Below are positions 9,081 to 18,799 of a DNA stretch of 23,686 nt, piece by piece. The position numbers and the translations under genes were made by a program. The DNA lies in the NCBI GenBank assembly GCA_900660155.1, contig CABFPE010000278.1:941169-964854 (forward strand), given 5' to 3'. The notes below the pieces were generated by a model. The model worked only from the letters and a program-made list of their open reading frames with translations. It had not been told where the DNA came from and ran no database searches. Positions within the stretch are counted from its first letter, which is position 1, and the number at the start of each line of letters is the position of its first letter. The DNA comes from Hofstenia miamia. Its lineage: Eukaryota > Xenacoelomorpha > Acoela > Hofsteniidae.

Positions 9081-10451
9081 ATTATTAATCAAAACATTAC
9101 ACAAATTTTCAAATAAAATTCATAGTGAAGTGTTTATGACCATCTATTAGGAACAAGACATTATCAGTGGTGTCAGAGAAAAATAGTTTGGGGCGGGTCA
9201 GACTTGGGCAGAATTATTGAAACATCAACCAAATTCCAATCATTGTAGATCTTGTGTTCACCCTAACTTGTTAGGTGCAATATAATAATAGTGCCAATGC
9301 AATATCTGAAACATGTAATATATATAAATCTCTAAATAAATTTCACTATTAATTCTGAAATTCTACAAATTAAGTGTCTGCACTGTGAAAGAACAGGTTG
9401 CACAAATCAAGTGAACAATTTAGATTAACTTTTTTATATTTTCCGAAATTTCTCTCAGATCCTTAATGTTTGAATCATTAAGTGATCATGCACTTTTTGC
9501 ACATATTATTAACAAAACTATTAAAGGGAAGCAATTTAAAATCATATATGCAAGCGAATGTTCATCTTAGACTGACGAAAAAATGGAAAGCCTTCCTGTA
9601 GAAGATATAAGCTCCTCTTGTAAATGATTACATTTGGCTACCAAATATTATTGAATGTGCATTTTCAAAAATTTTACCAATGAAGAAAAAATTTTCTAAA
9701 TTGTTTTAAAGTTGTGCCTAAATTAACCTTAAATTGTTTAACAATTTTTTAACTTTTTGTTGGTTTGTTCTTAAAATTGTTAAACACTTTCATCTCACAA
9801 AATAATAAGATCTAAAAAATAAGAGTGAACCATATAAATGAGGTGTTTATCTTCTTTCTATAAATGAAAATGCTAATTTTTTAATCTTTTGCTTAGACTT
9901 TTATAGAAAATATAAAAATAATGCCATTTTATATTATTGTAATGTTAAGTGAGATAATGGCGATTGTTGGTATAATTGACAATGATCTTTTAATATGTTT
10001 AATCTCCAGATGTTTTATTATTAACTGGGTATGGCAAAACTTAACTGCCAATTTTACACTGAAATCAATTATGGCAATAACCGTTTCATGTAATCAAACC
10101 TTAAGAAAAGTGAACCACAACAAAGGCATATATATTCTGCTATGCTCTTATCCAAATATTTCTTAAAAATTATTTCTATATGAAAATAAAATTTGTGTAT
10201 ATTTTAATTTGTATATGTATTTTTACGTGCTCTACAAACTACTGGAGTTTCACTAAAAAATTTTCACAAGTTTTTACATGAATTTCATTTAAGATGTTGT
10301 TAATTTCTTTTACTTCAACAATACATGCCTTAACAACAAGGCGCAAAGCATGCTGAGTGGCCTAAATACCTGGTGAAAAATATTGGTCATTATAATAATA
10401 CTTTTTTAATATTAACCATCCGTAAAATATTGAAAGCCCCTGCTGAGTACT
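9081..10451. other. Intergenic, no gene recognised
   Basis: A+T-rich sequence. The open frame 9921-10166 (81 codons, hydrophobic) has no recognisable domain and no partner copy in the window, and I do not call it a gene. The region ends at the 3' tail of another inverted retrotransposon. Confidence 0.5.
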
Positions 10452-10748
10452 AGATAAGATAAGATAATATATTCTTTATTCAGATAATATTTTCGATTAC
10501 AAGACTGGTTATTATCTGAATAGCATCAAGAATGTTAACTATAATATTTACAAAAAATAACAAGACTGCAAAATCTGTTCTGCTCAGGCTATAGAAATTA
10601 AATTCGTGTTATTGTATAATTTTTATTAAACATTTGAATCCTAGCCATGATTTTCCTAAAATGAAATTTGCTTTTAACAAATGCTTTCAATTTTTTTAAA
10701 CTTAATTTCACTCTTAATCATTTAAATTTTATTTGGTAATCGATTCAA
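10452..10748 (-). mobile_element. 3' end of a CR1/Jockey-like element, separated from its body
   Basis: Read on the minus strand it starts with TLNRLPNKI, continues KSEIKFKK and KLKAFVKSKFHF (the usual end of these ORF2 proteins, LYNxLPxxIK...FKxxLK), then an untranslated stretch with AATAAA (minus strand, 10475-10480) and a terminal TTATCTTATCTTATC tail at 10452-10466. Simple tandem 3' tails of this kind are typical of CR1/L2-type elements. The rest of the ORF is probably 12718-14160, same strand, on the other side of the repeat and gap. Confidence 0.65.
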
Positions 10749-11291
10749 TGTAACATCCTCCACCTAGCTTATTACGCCGTGTCTAACTACTGATAATGAT
10801 TACTCGGTAAATCGCGGGTGAGGTGTTACCAAGTCGTAGAACCATCAGACCTTCCTATCTTATTAACTAGTTATGTTAATTAAATAATCAAGTATTGACC
10901 ATCACTGTTTAGGTGACAGAGCATTACGATGTTTCCTCTTCAGTTCTTCCATGGGCTACTGCCCGAAGCCGATCTCCACAAGACAGCTCCTCTTCTCCTG
11001 TAACGATGATTGAGTCCACGGCACCACCTCAGCTCAACTGGAATTAATTATGTGTACCTTACGTTAGCTCAGTGCGTGCACTCAAGTAAAGTTGTAACTG
11101 ACTTAAACTCAAATTTGTAAAGTGTTTGTTGTTTTGATTTAATAAAGCAACCGGGCATTGACACTAACTGCATTTACATAATATTAAAATAGCCATTACC
11201 GTAAAACTATCGGCTTAATCATTTAAGTAATAAGATTGCAGTTTCCTATACCTACATTTACTAGTACTACATGTAAAGTCATTTATCAGGT
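10749..11291 (+). repeat. Repeat inserted in the CR1-like element, left copy; possible LTR
   Basis: A segment of different composition begins TGTAACATCCTCC at 10749, exactly where CR1-like coding homology stops. Its part 11006-11291 recurs in the same orientation at 12433-12717, beyond the gap. It contains AATAAAG (near 11141) and TGCATTTACA (ending 11178), so TGTAA...TTACA could be LTR ends. The repeat continues past 11178 without a primer-binding site, and no target duplication is evident. It could instead be duplicated contig ends around the gap. Confidence 0.5.
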
Positions 11292-11322
11292 CAATTATAG
11301 TCGAGTCTCCTACATTTAAGAA

Positions 11323-11356
11323 TATATAAATATCCCTAAGTGTCGACTATCCAGTC
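11323..11356 (+). promoter_or_regulatory. TATA box and initiator-like pair before the gap
   Basis: TATATAAA lies at 11323-11330. CCAGTCG lies at 11351-11357, with its A at 11353, 30 bases after the first T of the TATA box. This matches the spacing and initiator (TCAGT-like) of arthropod RNA polymerase II promoters. It lies just downstream of the left repeat copy and could drive whatever lies in the gap. It is only a sequence match, and TATA-like strings are frequent in A+T-rich DNA. Confidence 0.28.
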
Positions 11357-11430
11357 GTTTCAAGCATTGATTATTTTATACATGTATTGATCGATAGTCA
11401 GACTAGGCAAGAATCGAAAAATTCCTAACT

Positions 11431-12430
11431 NNNNNNNNNNNNNNNNNNNNNNNNNNNNNNNNNNNNNNNNNNNNNNNNNNNNNNNNNNNNNNNNNNNNNN
11501 NNNNNNNNNNNNNNNNNNNNNNNNNNNNNNNNNNNNNNNNNNNNNNNNNNNNNNNNNNNNNNNNNNNNNNNNNNNNNNNNNNNNNNNNNNNNNNNNNNNN
11601 NNNNNNNNNNNNNNNNNNNNNNNNNNNNNNNNNNNNNNNNNNNNNNNNNNNNNNNNNNNNNNNNNNNNNNNNNNNNNNNNNNNNNNNNNNNNNNNNNNNN
11701 NNNNNNNNNNNNNNNNNNNNNNNNNNNNNNNNNNNNNNNNNNNNNNNNNNNNNNNNNNNNNNNNNNNNNNNNNNNNNNNNNNNNNNNNNNNNNNNNNNNN
11801 NNNNNNNNNNNNNNNNNNNNNNNNNNNNNNNNNNNNNNNNNNNNNNNNNNNNNNNNNNNNNNNNNNNNNNNNNNNNNNNNNNNNNNNNNNNNNNNNNNNN
11901 NNNNNNNNNNNNNNNNNNNNNNNNNNNNNNNNNNNNNNNNNNNNNNNNNNNNNNNNNNNNNNNNNNNNNNNNNNNNNNNNNNNNNNNNNNNNNNNNNNNN
12001 NNNNNNNNNNNNNNNNNNNNNNNNNNNNNNNNNNNNNNNNNNNNNNNNNNNNNNNNNNNNNNNNNNNNNNNNNNNNNNNNNNNNNNNNNNNNNNNNNNNN
12101 NNNNNNNNNNNNNNNNNNNNNNNNNNNNNNNNNNNNNNNNNNNNNNNNNNNNNNNNNNNNNNNNNNNNNNNNNNNNNNNNNNNNNNNNNNNNNNNNNNNN
12201 NNNNNNNNNNNNNNNNNNNNNNNNNNNNNNNNNNNNNNNNNNNNNNNNNNNNNNNNNNNNNNNNNNNNNNNNNNNNNNNNNNNNNNNNNNNNNNNNNNNN
12301 NNNNNNNNNNNNNNNNNNNNNNNNNNNNNNNNNNNNNNNNNNNNNNNNNNNNNNNNNNNNNNNNNNNNNNNNNNNNNNNNNNNNNNNNNNNNNNNNNNNN
12401 NNNNNNNNNNNNNNNNNNNNNNNNNNNNNN
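11431..12430. other. Assembly gap of exactly 1,000 N
   Basis: A round-number run of N, so its true length is probably not known. It is bracketed by direct repeats (11006-11291 and 12433-12717). Any open frame reported across it is meaningless. Confidence 0.99.
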
Positions 12431-12432
12431 AT

Positions 12433-12717
12433 ATGATTGAGTCCACGGCACCACCTCAGCTCAACTGGAATTAATTATGTGTACCTTACGTTAGCTTAGT
12501 GCGTGCACTCAAGTAAAGTTGTAACTGACTTAAACTCAAAGTTGTAAAGTGTTTGTTGATTTGATTTAATAAAGCAACCGGGCATTGACACTAACTGCAT
12601 TTACATAATATTAAAATAGCCATTACCGTAAAACTATCGGCTTAATCATTTAAGTAATAAGATTGCAGTTTCCTATACATACATTTAATAGTACTACATG
12701 TAAATCATTTATCAGGT
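12433..12717 (+). repeat. Direct repeat, right copy, abutting the gap
   Basis: It matches 11006-11291 with only a few substitutions and one 1-base indel (GTAAAGTCAT versus GTAAATCAT). Its left end is cut by the gap after ATATGATTGAGTCC. Its right end meets CR1-like coding sequence at 12718. Confidence 0.9.
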
Positions 12718-14160
12718 GATTTGTTCTTATATTGCGCTTATGACAATAGTTTGGAAATGATTTTAAATTATAAGAACGTAATTTAATTGTTATTTTACAA
12801 AACTTAACCAAAATATTAAAAACAAAAAATTGATTTAGAAACATTATGGGTGCCAAAATGTAATTTCTTGTTTTGGAGTAGTTTTTGTGGCAGACATTCA
12901 ATGCCTATATTAACGGTATTGTAAATTTTTTTTACTAATGACTCATTTAAATTTGAAAAAAGTGTATTTGCATAACTAATATGACTCATGACTAAAGCAT
13001 GAAGTAATTGAATCATATTGGCAGAGTGTAAATGTTCAGCTATGTGTGATAGTCTTTTGATACTCATGCACTTTAAGATTTCTTTTACTTGCAGCTTTTA
13101 TGTTAATTTTGAGTCAATAGATATTTGAAGGATTCTTTGGGGGAGAATGAGGCATTATTAAACGTAAGTGAAAATTGGGTAGTAATACACTTTTTCCCTG
13201 AGGATTCAGGATGCAAAATTCAGTTGTTTTGCAGTTGTTGTTTAAGATGAAAATGTTAAATTATTTACTCCATTTTTCAAAATATTGTTATACATGTACA
13301 TTATTTTTGTTTGATGTATTTCCACTAAAAATTCAAGCATCATCAGCGTATTGAATCAATTGACAATTAGTATATTACTGCATGCCGTTTACACATACGT
13401 TAAATAGTAGCGGTCCACGAATGGTACCTTGCGGTACTCTGTTTAATAGATCGCCAATTAGAGAAAGTATTATTTATTTTGACGAACTGAATTCTGCTGG
13501 TTAGATAACTAGATGTAAATTTAATGCTGCTTTCAGAAATTCCTAGCTTTTCATATATGAGATATATCGTGTTTAATAGAGTCAAAAGCTTTTGAACAAT
13601 CAAGATAGGCCCCTGCAACAAATTGTTCAGAGACAAAAGAGATGATCGCCAATTGTCGGTAGCATGCAAAAGAGCATCATCAAGTGAAACCAAATTGTGT
13701 TTTTGAAAGGTGGTCACTAATTTGATTATATAACAGTCTTTCGAGAAGGAACATCTTTCTTTTTGAAAACCAGAGTTATATATGCTTGTTTCAAACGATT
13801 TGGAAAGCTGTTTTGTTTTAAGGATTCATTGAAGACGAAATTGAGAGGTTCAGCAATTATAGCGGTAGTTGCTTTTAATATCAAGGAATGAATTTTAAAT
13901 GGACCACTAGATTTATTGGGTTTTAGTTTATTAATTGCTTTTATCATGTCGTACGTAGTCAAAAATCGAGAAACACTATGCCCCACTTCCATGGTATCAT
14001 ATATGTCACGTTTTCTAAGTTTTTTCTACCGCCACTACAAATTTAGTAATATAAGTGTTGTCAGAACTAATATTACCAGGATTGCAATCGTTCTTTTTAT
14101 CATTTAAAGAACATATCAATTCATATATATTCAATTATGAAAATTCTCTGCCAACTCACA
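12718..14160 (-). pseudogene. CR1/Jockey-group reverse transcriptase, reverse strand, degenerate
   Basis: Most of an RT is readable on the minus strand. From its 5' side: ELICSLNDKKNDCNPG (near 14100), INKLKPNKSSGP (13890-13925), FNESLKQNSFPNRLKQAYIT then FKKKD, ALLHATDNWRSSL, LGISESSIKFTSSYLTSRIQ, VPQGT (13423-13437), the catalytic YADD (13339-13350), and the thumb with RLSHIAEHLHSANMIQLLHA and MSHISYANTLFSNLNES, ending in CHKRNIRTNH next to the repeat. These are the ordered domains of CR1/Jockey-type RTs. It is broken into at least three frames, with a frameshift next to VPQGT. The missing C-terminus and 3' tail are probably 10452-10748, so an insertion or assembly break at 10749-12717 splits the element. 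No endonuclease domain was seen. Confidence 0.75.
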
Positions 14161-14321
14161 TCGACACAAAGTATCTGCGAGCGAAAAAGAAAAAGGAGAC
14201 TTACTTCTATCACGTCGGCTATTAAAGTCAGATTGAGCATAGCATTAATAGTTTTTAAGCTAACACGTTTAAAAAATGGCATAATCATGAAAATCCCCAG
14301 GCAGCTTAAGGTTAAGCACAA

Positions 14322-14625
14322 ATAATAATTATACACCTATTTGTTTCACACATCCCTTCAGCAAGCTCTTTGAAAAGCAGTTGTATAATATTGAAAAAGC
14401 CCTTTCCCACAAGCTGAAAACGTCCTATAGCATAGTCATTTGGAGTGGTGACAACACCAAAGACACTTTTAGATCTATTACCCAACAATAAATATTACAA
14501 TATATTTCACAATAACTCCATTGTGTCGTATTATTAACCGTTAATTAAGCATTCAATGAATTTTGATTATTAGCAAGATAGGCTTATTAAATTATAAATT
14601 TTGGTGATACCGCAATTAATTTATC
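14322..14625 (+). repeat. RT-scrap direct repeat, left copy, upstream of the zinc-finger gene
   Basis: The plus strand reads NNYTPICFTHPFSKLFEKQL (14322-14381) and ends SITQQ before TAA near 14487. NYRPIS...FSKxFE is RT domain 2 of CR1/Jockey/RTE-type elements. The nucleotide sequence from CAGCAAGCTCTTTGAAAAGC onward, including the non-coding part, matches 17124-17390 with many substitutions and indels. The two are copies of one element or one segmental duplication, 2.77 kb apart in direct orientation. Confidence 0.6.
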
Positions 14626-14885
14626 ATTACTTTAGAAAACAGACAACAGCGGGTAATATTAAAAGTAAAACGTCAAGATATATAAACAATTATTGGGTCA
14701 TTAGGAATTCAAAATTTTAAAAATAGAAAGATAGGTTTAGAGAAATTACAATTTTGGTGATACCGCAATTAATTTATCATTACTTTAGAAAACAGACAAC
14801 AGCGGGTAATATTAAACAGTAAAACGTCAAGATATATAAACATTATTGGGTCAATAGGAATTCACAATTTCAAAAATAGTAAGGC
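14598..14885. repeat. 153-bp tandem duplication upstream of the zinc-finger gene
   Basis: Unit 1 (14598-14750) and unit 2 (14751 to about 14885) both start ATTTTGGTGATACCGCAATT and share CAGACAACAGCGGGTAATAT. They differ by a few substitutions and one or two 1-base indels. The near identity points to a recent duplication. It lies 160 bases upstream of the start codon of the zinc-finger gene. Confidence 0.9.
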
Positions 14886-15043
14886 CATGTCAAGCGAAAT
14901 GCCAACTTTCTTTACCACTTAAAGAGATAAAAGCAAACTGAAAAAACGTGTGAGTGCATAAATCCAACAAATCGAGTAAAACGGAGCGACAGGTACCAAC
15001 AACTACTAGTAAATAACTATAAATAAAACATGTTATAAAAAGA

Positions 15044-15658
15044 ATGTTTGAAAATCTCAGTAATGTTTCAGATTACAATTTCGAAATGGAAGAGCAATTG
15101 AATCAACCTGATTTCCAACAACTTCACTGTTTGGAAGGTGTTGTTGAACTCACACTCGATAGAAGTTTTAACAGTCGTCAGCTTGCACATTCTGAAACAA
15201 AGCAGATCAAATGTAATAAATGTGATTATCAATGTTCACGTCCTAGTCGTATGAAGCGACATCATCTTACACACTCTGTAATAAAGCCATTCAAATGTGA
15301 TAAGTGTAGTTATGTATCTGCGCAGCTTGTATATCTGAAAAATCATACGCTTTCAAAGCATTGTGGTATAAAACCATTTAAATGTGATATGTGTACTTAT
15401 GAATCTTCGCGGCCTGGGGATCTAAAAAGGCATTATCTTTCAAAGCATTGTGGTATAAAGCCATTTAAATGTGATATGTGTATTTATGAATCTTCGCGGC
15501 CTGGGGATCTAAAAATGCATAATCTTGCAAAGCATTCTGGTTTAAAGTCATTTAAATGTGAAAATTGTAGTGAAGAATATCCTCGGCTTCATCAACTGTT
15601 AAAACATAAGAAAATTAACTCTGATTGGAGGACAATCAGATGTGAAAAATTGGATTGA
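15044..15658 (+). CDS. C2H2 zinc-finger protein, 204 residues
   Basis: An uninterrupted single-exon frame with four complete C2H2 fingers and one degenerate finger; a likely nuclear DNA-binding protein. Ligands: finger 1 C57 C60 H73 H77; finger 2 C85 C88 H101 H106; finger 3 C114 C117 H130 H135; finger 4 C143 C146 H159 H164. Finger 5 has C172 C175 H188 but no second His. Predicted contact residues (-1, 2, 3, 6) are R-S-R-R, Q-V-Y-N, R-G-D-R and R-G-D-M. Linkers are of the HCGIKPFKC type rather than TGEKPF. The first 55 residues are acidic with no recognised domain. Fingers 3 and 4 come from an 87-bp internal duplication (15350-15436 and 15437-15523, 4 differences). The first ATG was taken as start; A-rich context precedes it. 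It is short for the family, so exons beyond this frame are possible. RT-derived direct repeats flank it. Targets are unknown. Confidence 0.85.
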   Translation: MFENLSNVSDYNFEMEEQLNQPDFQQLHCLEGVVELTLDRSFNSRQLAHSETKQIKCNKCDYQCSRPSRMKRHHLTHSVIKPFKCDKCSYVSAQLVYLKNHTLSKHCGIKPFKCDMCTYESSRPGDLKRHYLSKHCGIKPFKCDMCIYESSRPGDLKMHNLAKHSGLKSFKCENCSEEYPRLHQLLKHKKINSDWRTIRCEKLD

Positions 15659-17121
15659 GTCGGCACATTTTTAAAGTATAAATTTGTTTGTTGGTGTAAT
15701 ATAGTAAAAAACCTTTTGTATGACAAAAATGAGATTATGGAAACGAATACACTATTTTGTAAACGTAATGGTGCATTTAATATATTTTACTTATTTTAAT
15801 GTGTAGTATTTTTGACAATGTATTGTGAGCTTAGATGTTTATCATGTTTTTAATTTTCTGTATATTAGCAAAGTAATTGTAAGTAATTTTTACAAATGCG
15901 AGTAATATAATGTTTCTGTACATTTCACAACATTTTTAGTAAAAATATGAGACAAACATGTTGTTTTCAATGTGCAAATTTCACTTCTAAACATCAAAAA
16001 TATTAGAAATTATTTTGTCAATAAATTGACATTCAAATAATACCGTTGTAGCCTGTGTATGGTAGATTTTATTGAATAAGAAACTTTTATAAATGTCATG
16101 ATTGTTGTGATGGGTGAGGGCCACAGCTTATATTCGCACCATAGCCTATTTACCTTCTCTACGGCTCTGTGTATTTGACATTGAGTTGCTTATGGAAACG
16201 CGACCCTTGCAGCCGCACAAGTAGCAATTTATTCATTTGCTAAAATTTGTTTTACAACAATTTTTACATAAATTATTTAAGCCCGATCTAAAAATCCACA
16301 TTTTCACCTCAGTTAGGAATTTTGATTTGGAAAATTGCAGAATTCATATTTATCTATGGAATTTTTTGTAGTTTTAGGAAATTTGCTATTTTAGAATTGT
16401 ATAATATATTCACAATTTTCTAAAATTCTGATATAGAATATTTTCTAGAATTTATCAAATGTTTCAATTGAATGCTCTTTTCTAAGGATAAAATGAAACC
16501 TGTGTACTATATTGAGTTACTAGGAGATCAACCAATATTAAGCAACATTTCTATTGGAATTTTCACCGCCATGGAAAAATAGCTTGTGACTTGTAAGATT
16601 TAGCATTATTTTTACAATTATTATAATTATGAGCTTTTCTAAATATCTACAAGCATAAATATCTGGATTCTACATTATTCATTGATCAGGGCAAATTTCA
16701 AATGGAGTTCAACGAATTACATAAATCGTTATACTTATCAGAAACTGAAAAGTGTTAAAATGTAATGATTTATAAAAAGAAGAAATATAGACAGTCCTAT
16801 ATAGAGTAGTTTCTTCAAACATTACAGGATAGGTTTTGACTATGTTATTGAAGGAATCCTAAAATTCTCCAGCAATTATCAATGTTCTTAGTGTATTGAG
16901 TGGAAACCGGGCTACTTGATACAGGGGGTCAGTTAATACAGGCAATGTATACTTGCAGCAGCACCATTTTATGTTAAGATTTTGCAATTTCAGAACCACA
17001 CATGAATATAGTTTACCGCACACTATATCATTGCTCCAGCTATTTGCTCTATGATCTGACGTTAGTAATTTATGCATGTAATAGTAAATATAAACATCTT
17101 TAGTATTTTCTTTGCTTTGCC
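15659..17121. other. 3' flank and intergenic region, no gene
   Basis: A+T-rich sequence after the zinc-finger gene, with possible polyadenylation signals (for example CAATAAATTGAC near 16020). A less A+T-rich patch at 16110-16225 shows no open frame. The minus-strand frame 16859-17077 has no recognisable domain. I see no other gene. Confidence 0.5.
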
Positions 17122-17390
17122 ATCAGCAAGCTCTTTGAAAAGCGGTTGTATATCCAACTACATGTATTCTTAAAATCTGAAAGCGTCCTATCGCATAAAC
17201 AATTTGGGTTTCGCAATTCTATCTATTACACAACAAATATAACACAATATATCTCATAACTGCAGTTGTGTCGAATAATTAGTGTTAATTAAAGCATTCA
17301 ATTCAATTCTATGAATTTTGATGTTATGATATTTGATGATTTTGTAAGATAAGCCTATAAATTATTATTTTAGTGATAAAGCAATTAGAG
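17122..17390 (+). repeat. RT-scrap direct repeat, right copy, downstream of the zinc-finger gene
   Basis: 17122-17256 reads ISKLFEKRLYIQLHVFLKSE, then SVLSHKQFGFRNS and TTNITQYIS, before TAA. SKLFExxxYxQL and QFGFR are reverse-transcriptase domain 2 signatures (CR1/Jockey/RTE group). This is the better preserved partner of 14322-14625. The match goes on past the coding part (AAGCATTCAATTC, TGAATTTTGATG). It is a fragment only, with no catalytic motif. Confidence 0.6.
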
Positions 17391-18260
17391 AAGTGATCCA
17401 AATTCAATATTTTAACAAGAGAAAATGCAACCATAAAAAACACTATTAAAAATGGCGCTTTAAGTTGACTGTAAACCAAATCGGTGATTTGCACTCGGAA
17501 TTAATTCACGAAAAAATGTTAACAGTGAAGTTTACATTATACTCGGGTTTTTTACGCATAGGTTTACAGTATATTTAACGTATTGTATGACGTTATGTTG
17601 CAGTTGATTTTTACCAATAGTGTTGACGCATTTCAGTTCTACGTATTTCTTCAAATATATTTATGCAAAGGAATTTATTATGCGTATCTAGACATTTGAG
17701 CTGCTTCATTAATCCTTTATATTTATAATTATGAGCAATATATTGTCTAATGCGATTAAATAATTATAAATAACAATTCTATATATAAAAATATTACAAA
17801 TCATTAAAATAGTCAAAATAAACTAAAATAAATGGAAAATTTGATGAAACTAGGTATTTAAATTAGGTTTCTGCTTCTTAAAAAAAATTTATTTTACGAT
17901 CTTAGTGCATTAGTATTTTATAATATAATATTAATGTCAAATGCTGATGCCTGGTGTATTTCTCTAATTTCACTAGAAGTTCTTCGGATATCAAGTTGAG
18001 TAATAAGTACATGAGGCATTATCGAAAAGTGTTAATATAATGCTATTCGTAGTCATAAATTTCTATGAAACCCACTTCTCTGTTTTCCAATCACTAGGGA
18101 TTAAGACAAATACGAAAATTCTTTTACATTTTGTGGGATTTTTGTTAACTAATATTCTGGTGGTTGTGATTGATAAATCCAATTAAAAGAATCATGTATT
18201 CTGCATTAGAGCGGATTTTCAAATAACATTAGCAACTGTTACAATTTTACTAATAAAACG
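17391..18260. other. Intergenic, no gene; weak inverted repeat
   Basis: No coding region is visible. AACACTATT at 17439-17447 and AATAGTGTT at 17616-17624 are inverted copies, and ACTGTAAACC (17468-17477) faces GGTTTACAGT (17561-17570). This hints at an old 186-bp MITE, but the spacing is asymmetric and no target duplication is clear. Confidence 0.35.
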
Positions 18261-18282
18261 ATATATATATATATATATATAT
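18261..18282. repeat. (AT)11 microsatellite
   Basis: An uninterrupted AT run of 22 bases. Confidence 0.95.
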
Positions 18283-18347
18283 GTATCATAAGGAGAAGTG
18301 TGAGATTTAATCAATGTTAGAAGTGTATAAATAGAATGAGGCGAAAT

Positions 18348-18790
18348 TGAATGAAGACTAGCATCGGATTCATTGATGAAAGTTGATGAGTATTTAACTG
18401 AGGAATATGATGGAAGTGGATCTGATAAAACGGAACAGAAGTTTTTATGAAAGGTTCAGCAATATTTTGCGAAGAAGATGCAGAAATGTTATCATATGAT
18501 AATGTAGAAAGCAAAGATTGAGATTTTGATTAAGCTTTTAAATATTTATGACAGGAATGCATAGAATTCGAATAGGAAAAGGAACTGATGTACAAAATTT
18601 TGTCAAGTTCAATTGAGTCTGAAAAATCAGAGGCTATTGTCGAAAATATATTTAGCAGAAGTGCTTGGCGCTTAAAGAAGGAAAGAATAGTAGAATGGTA
18701 ACTTTGACGTAGTATACGCTTGCAAGGAACAAATTCTGAACTACATGAAAGAATAACATTAATTAAAAAAGTTACTGAAATTTTCAATAT
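18348..18790 (+). pseudogene. Possible decayed coding remnant, acidic, unrecognised
   Basis: The plus strand shows two stretches with coding-like composition in different frames: KVDEYLTEEYDGSGSDKTEQ (about 18378-18437) and, after a frame change, FCEEDAEMLSYDNVESKD, ECIEFE, then KELMYKILSSSIESEKSEAI and VENIFSRSAWRLKKERIVEW. The second frame contains at least four stops (TGA, TAA, TGA, TAG). The runs of Glu, Asp, Ser and Lys resemble a charged low-complexity or coiled region, but I do not recognise a family. It could be chance, or an old gene or transposon fragment. The open frames on the opposite strand here have no better claim. Confidence 0.25.
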
Positions 18791-18799
18791 CAAAGCAAA

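Noticed and set aside
9921..10166. An 81-codon open frame as a small membrane protein
   Set aside because: It is hydrophobic by A+T-rich composition, with no recognisable domain, partner copy or clear gene context.
10749..11178. A firm LTR call with TGTAA/TTACA ends
   Set aside because: The direct repeat runs past 11178 on both sides of the gap, no target duplication matches, and no primer-binding site follows.
11360..12454. Two minus-strand open frames of about 350 codons
   Set aside because: They consist almost entirely of the 1,000-base N gap and are not coding evidence.
16110..16225. Similarity between the G+C-richer patch here and 3690-3775 as copies of one element
   Set aside because: Only short words are shared on either strand; no alignable core was found.
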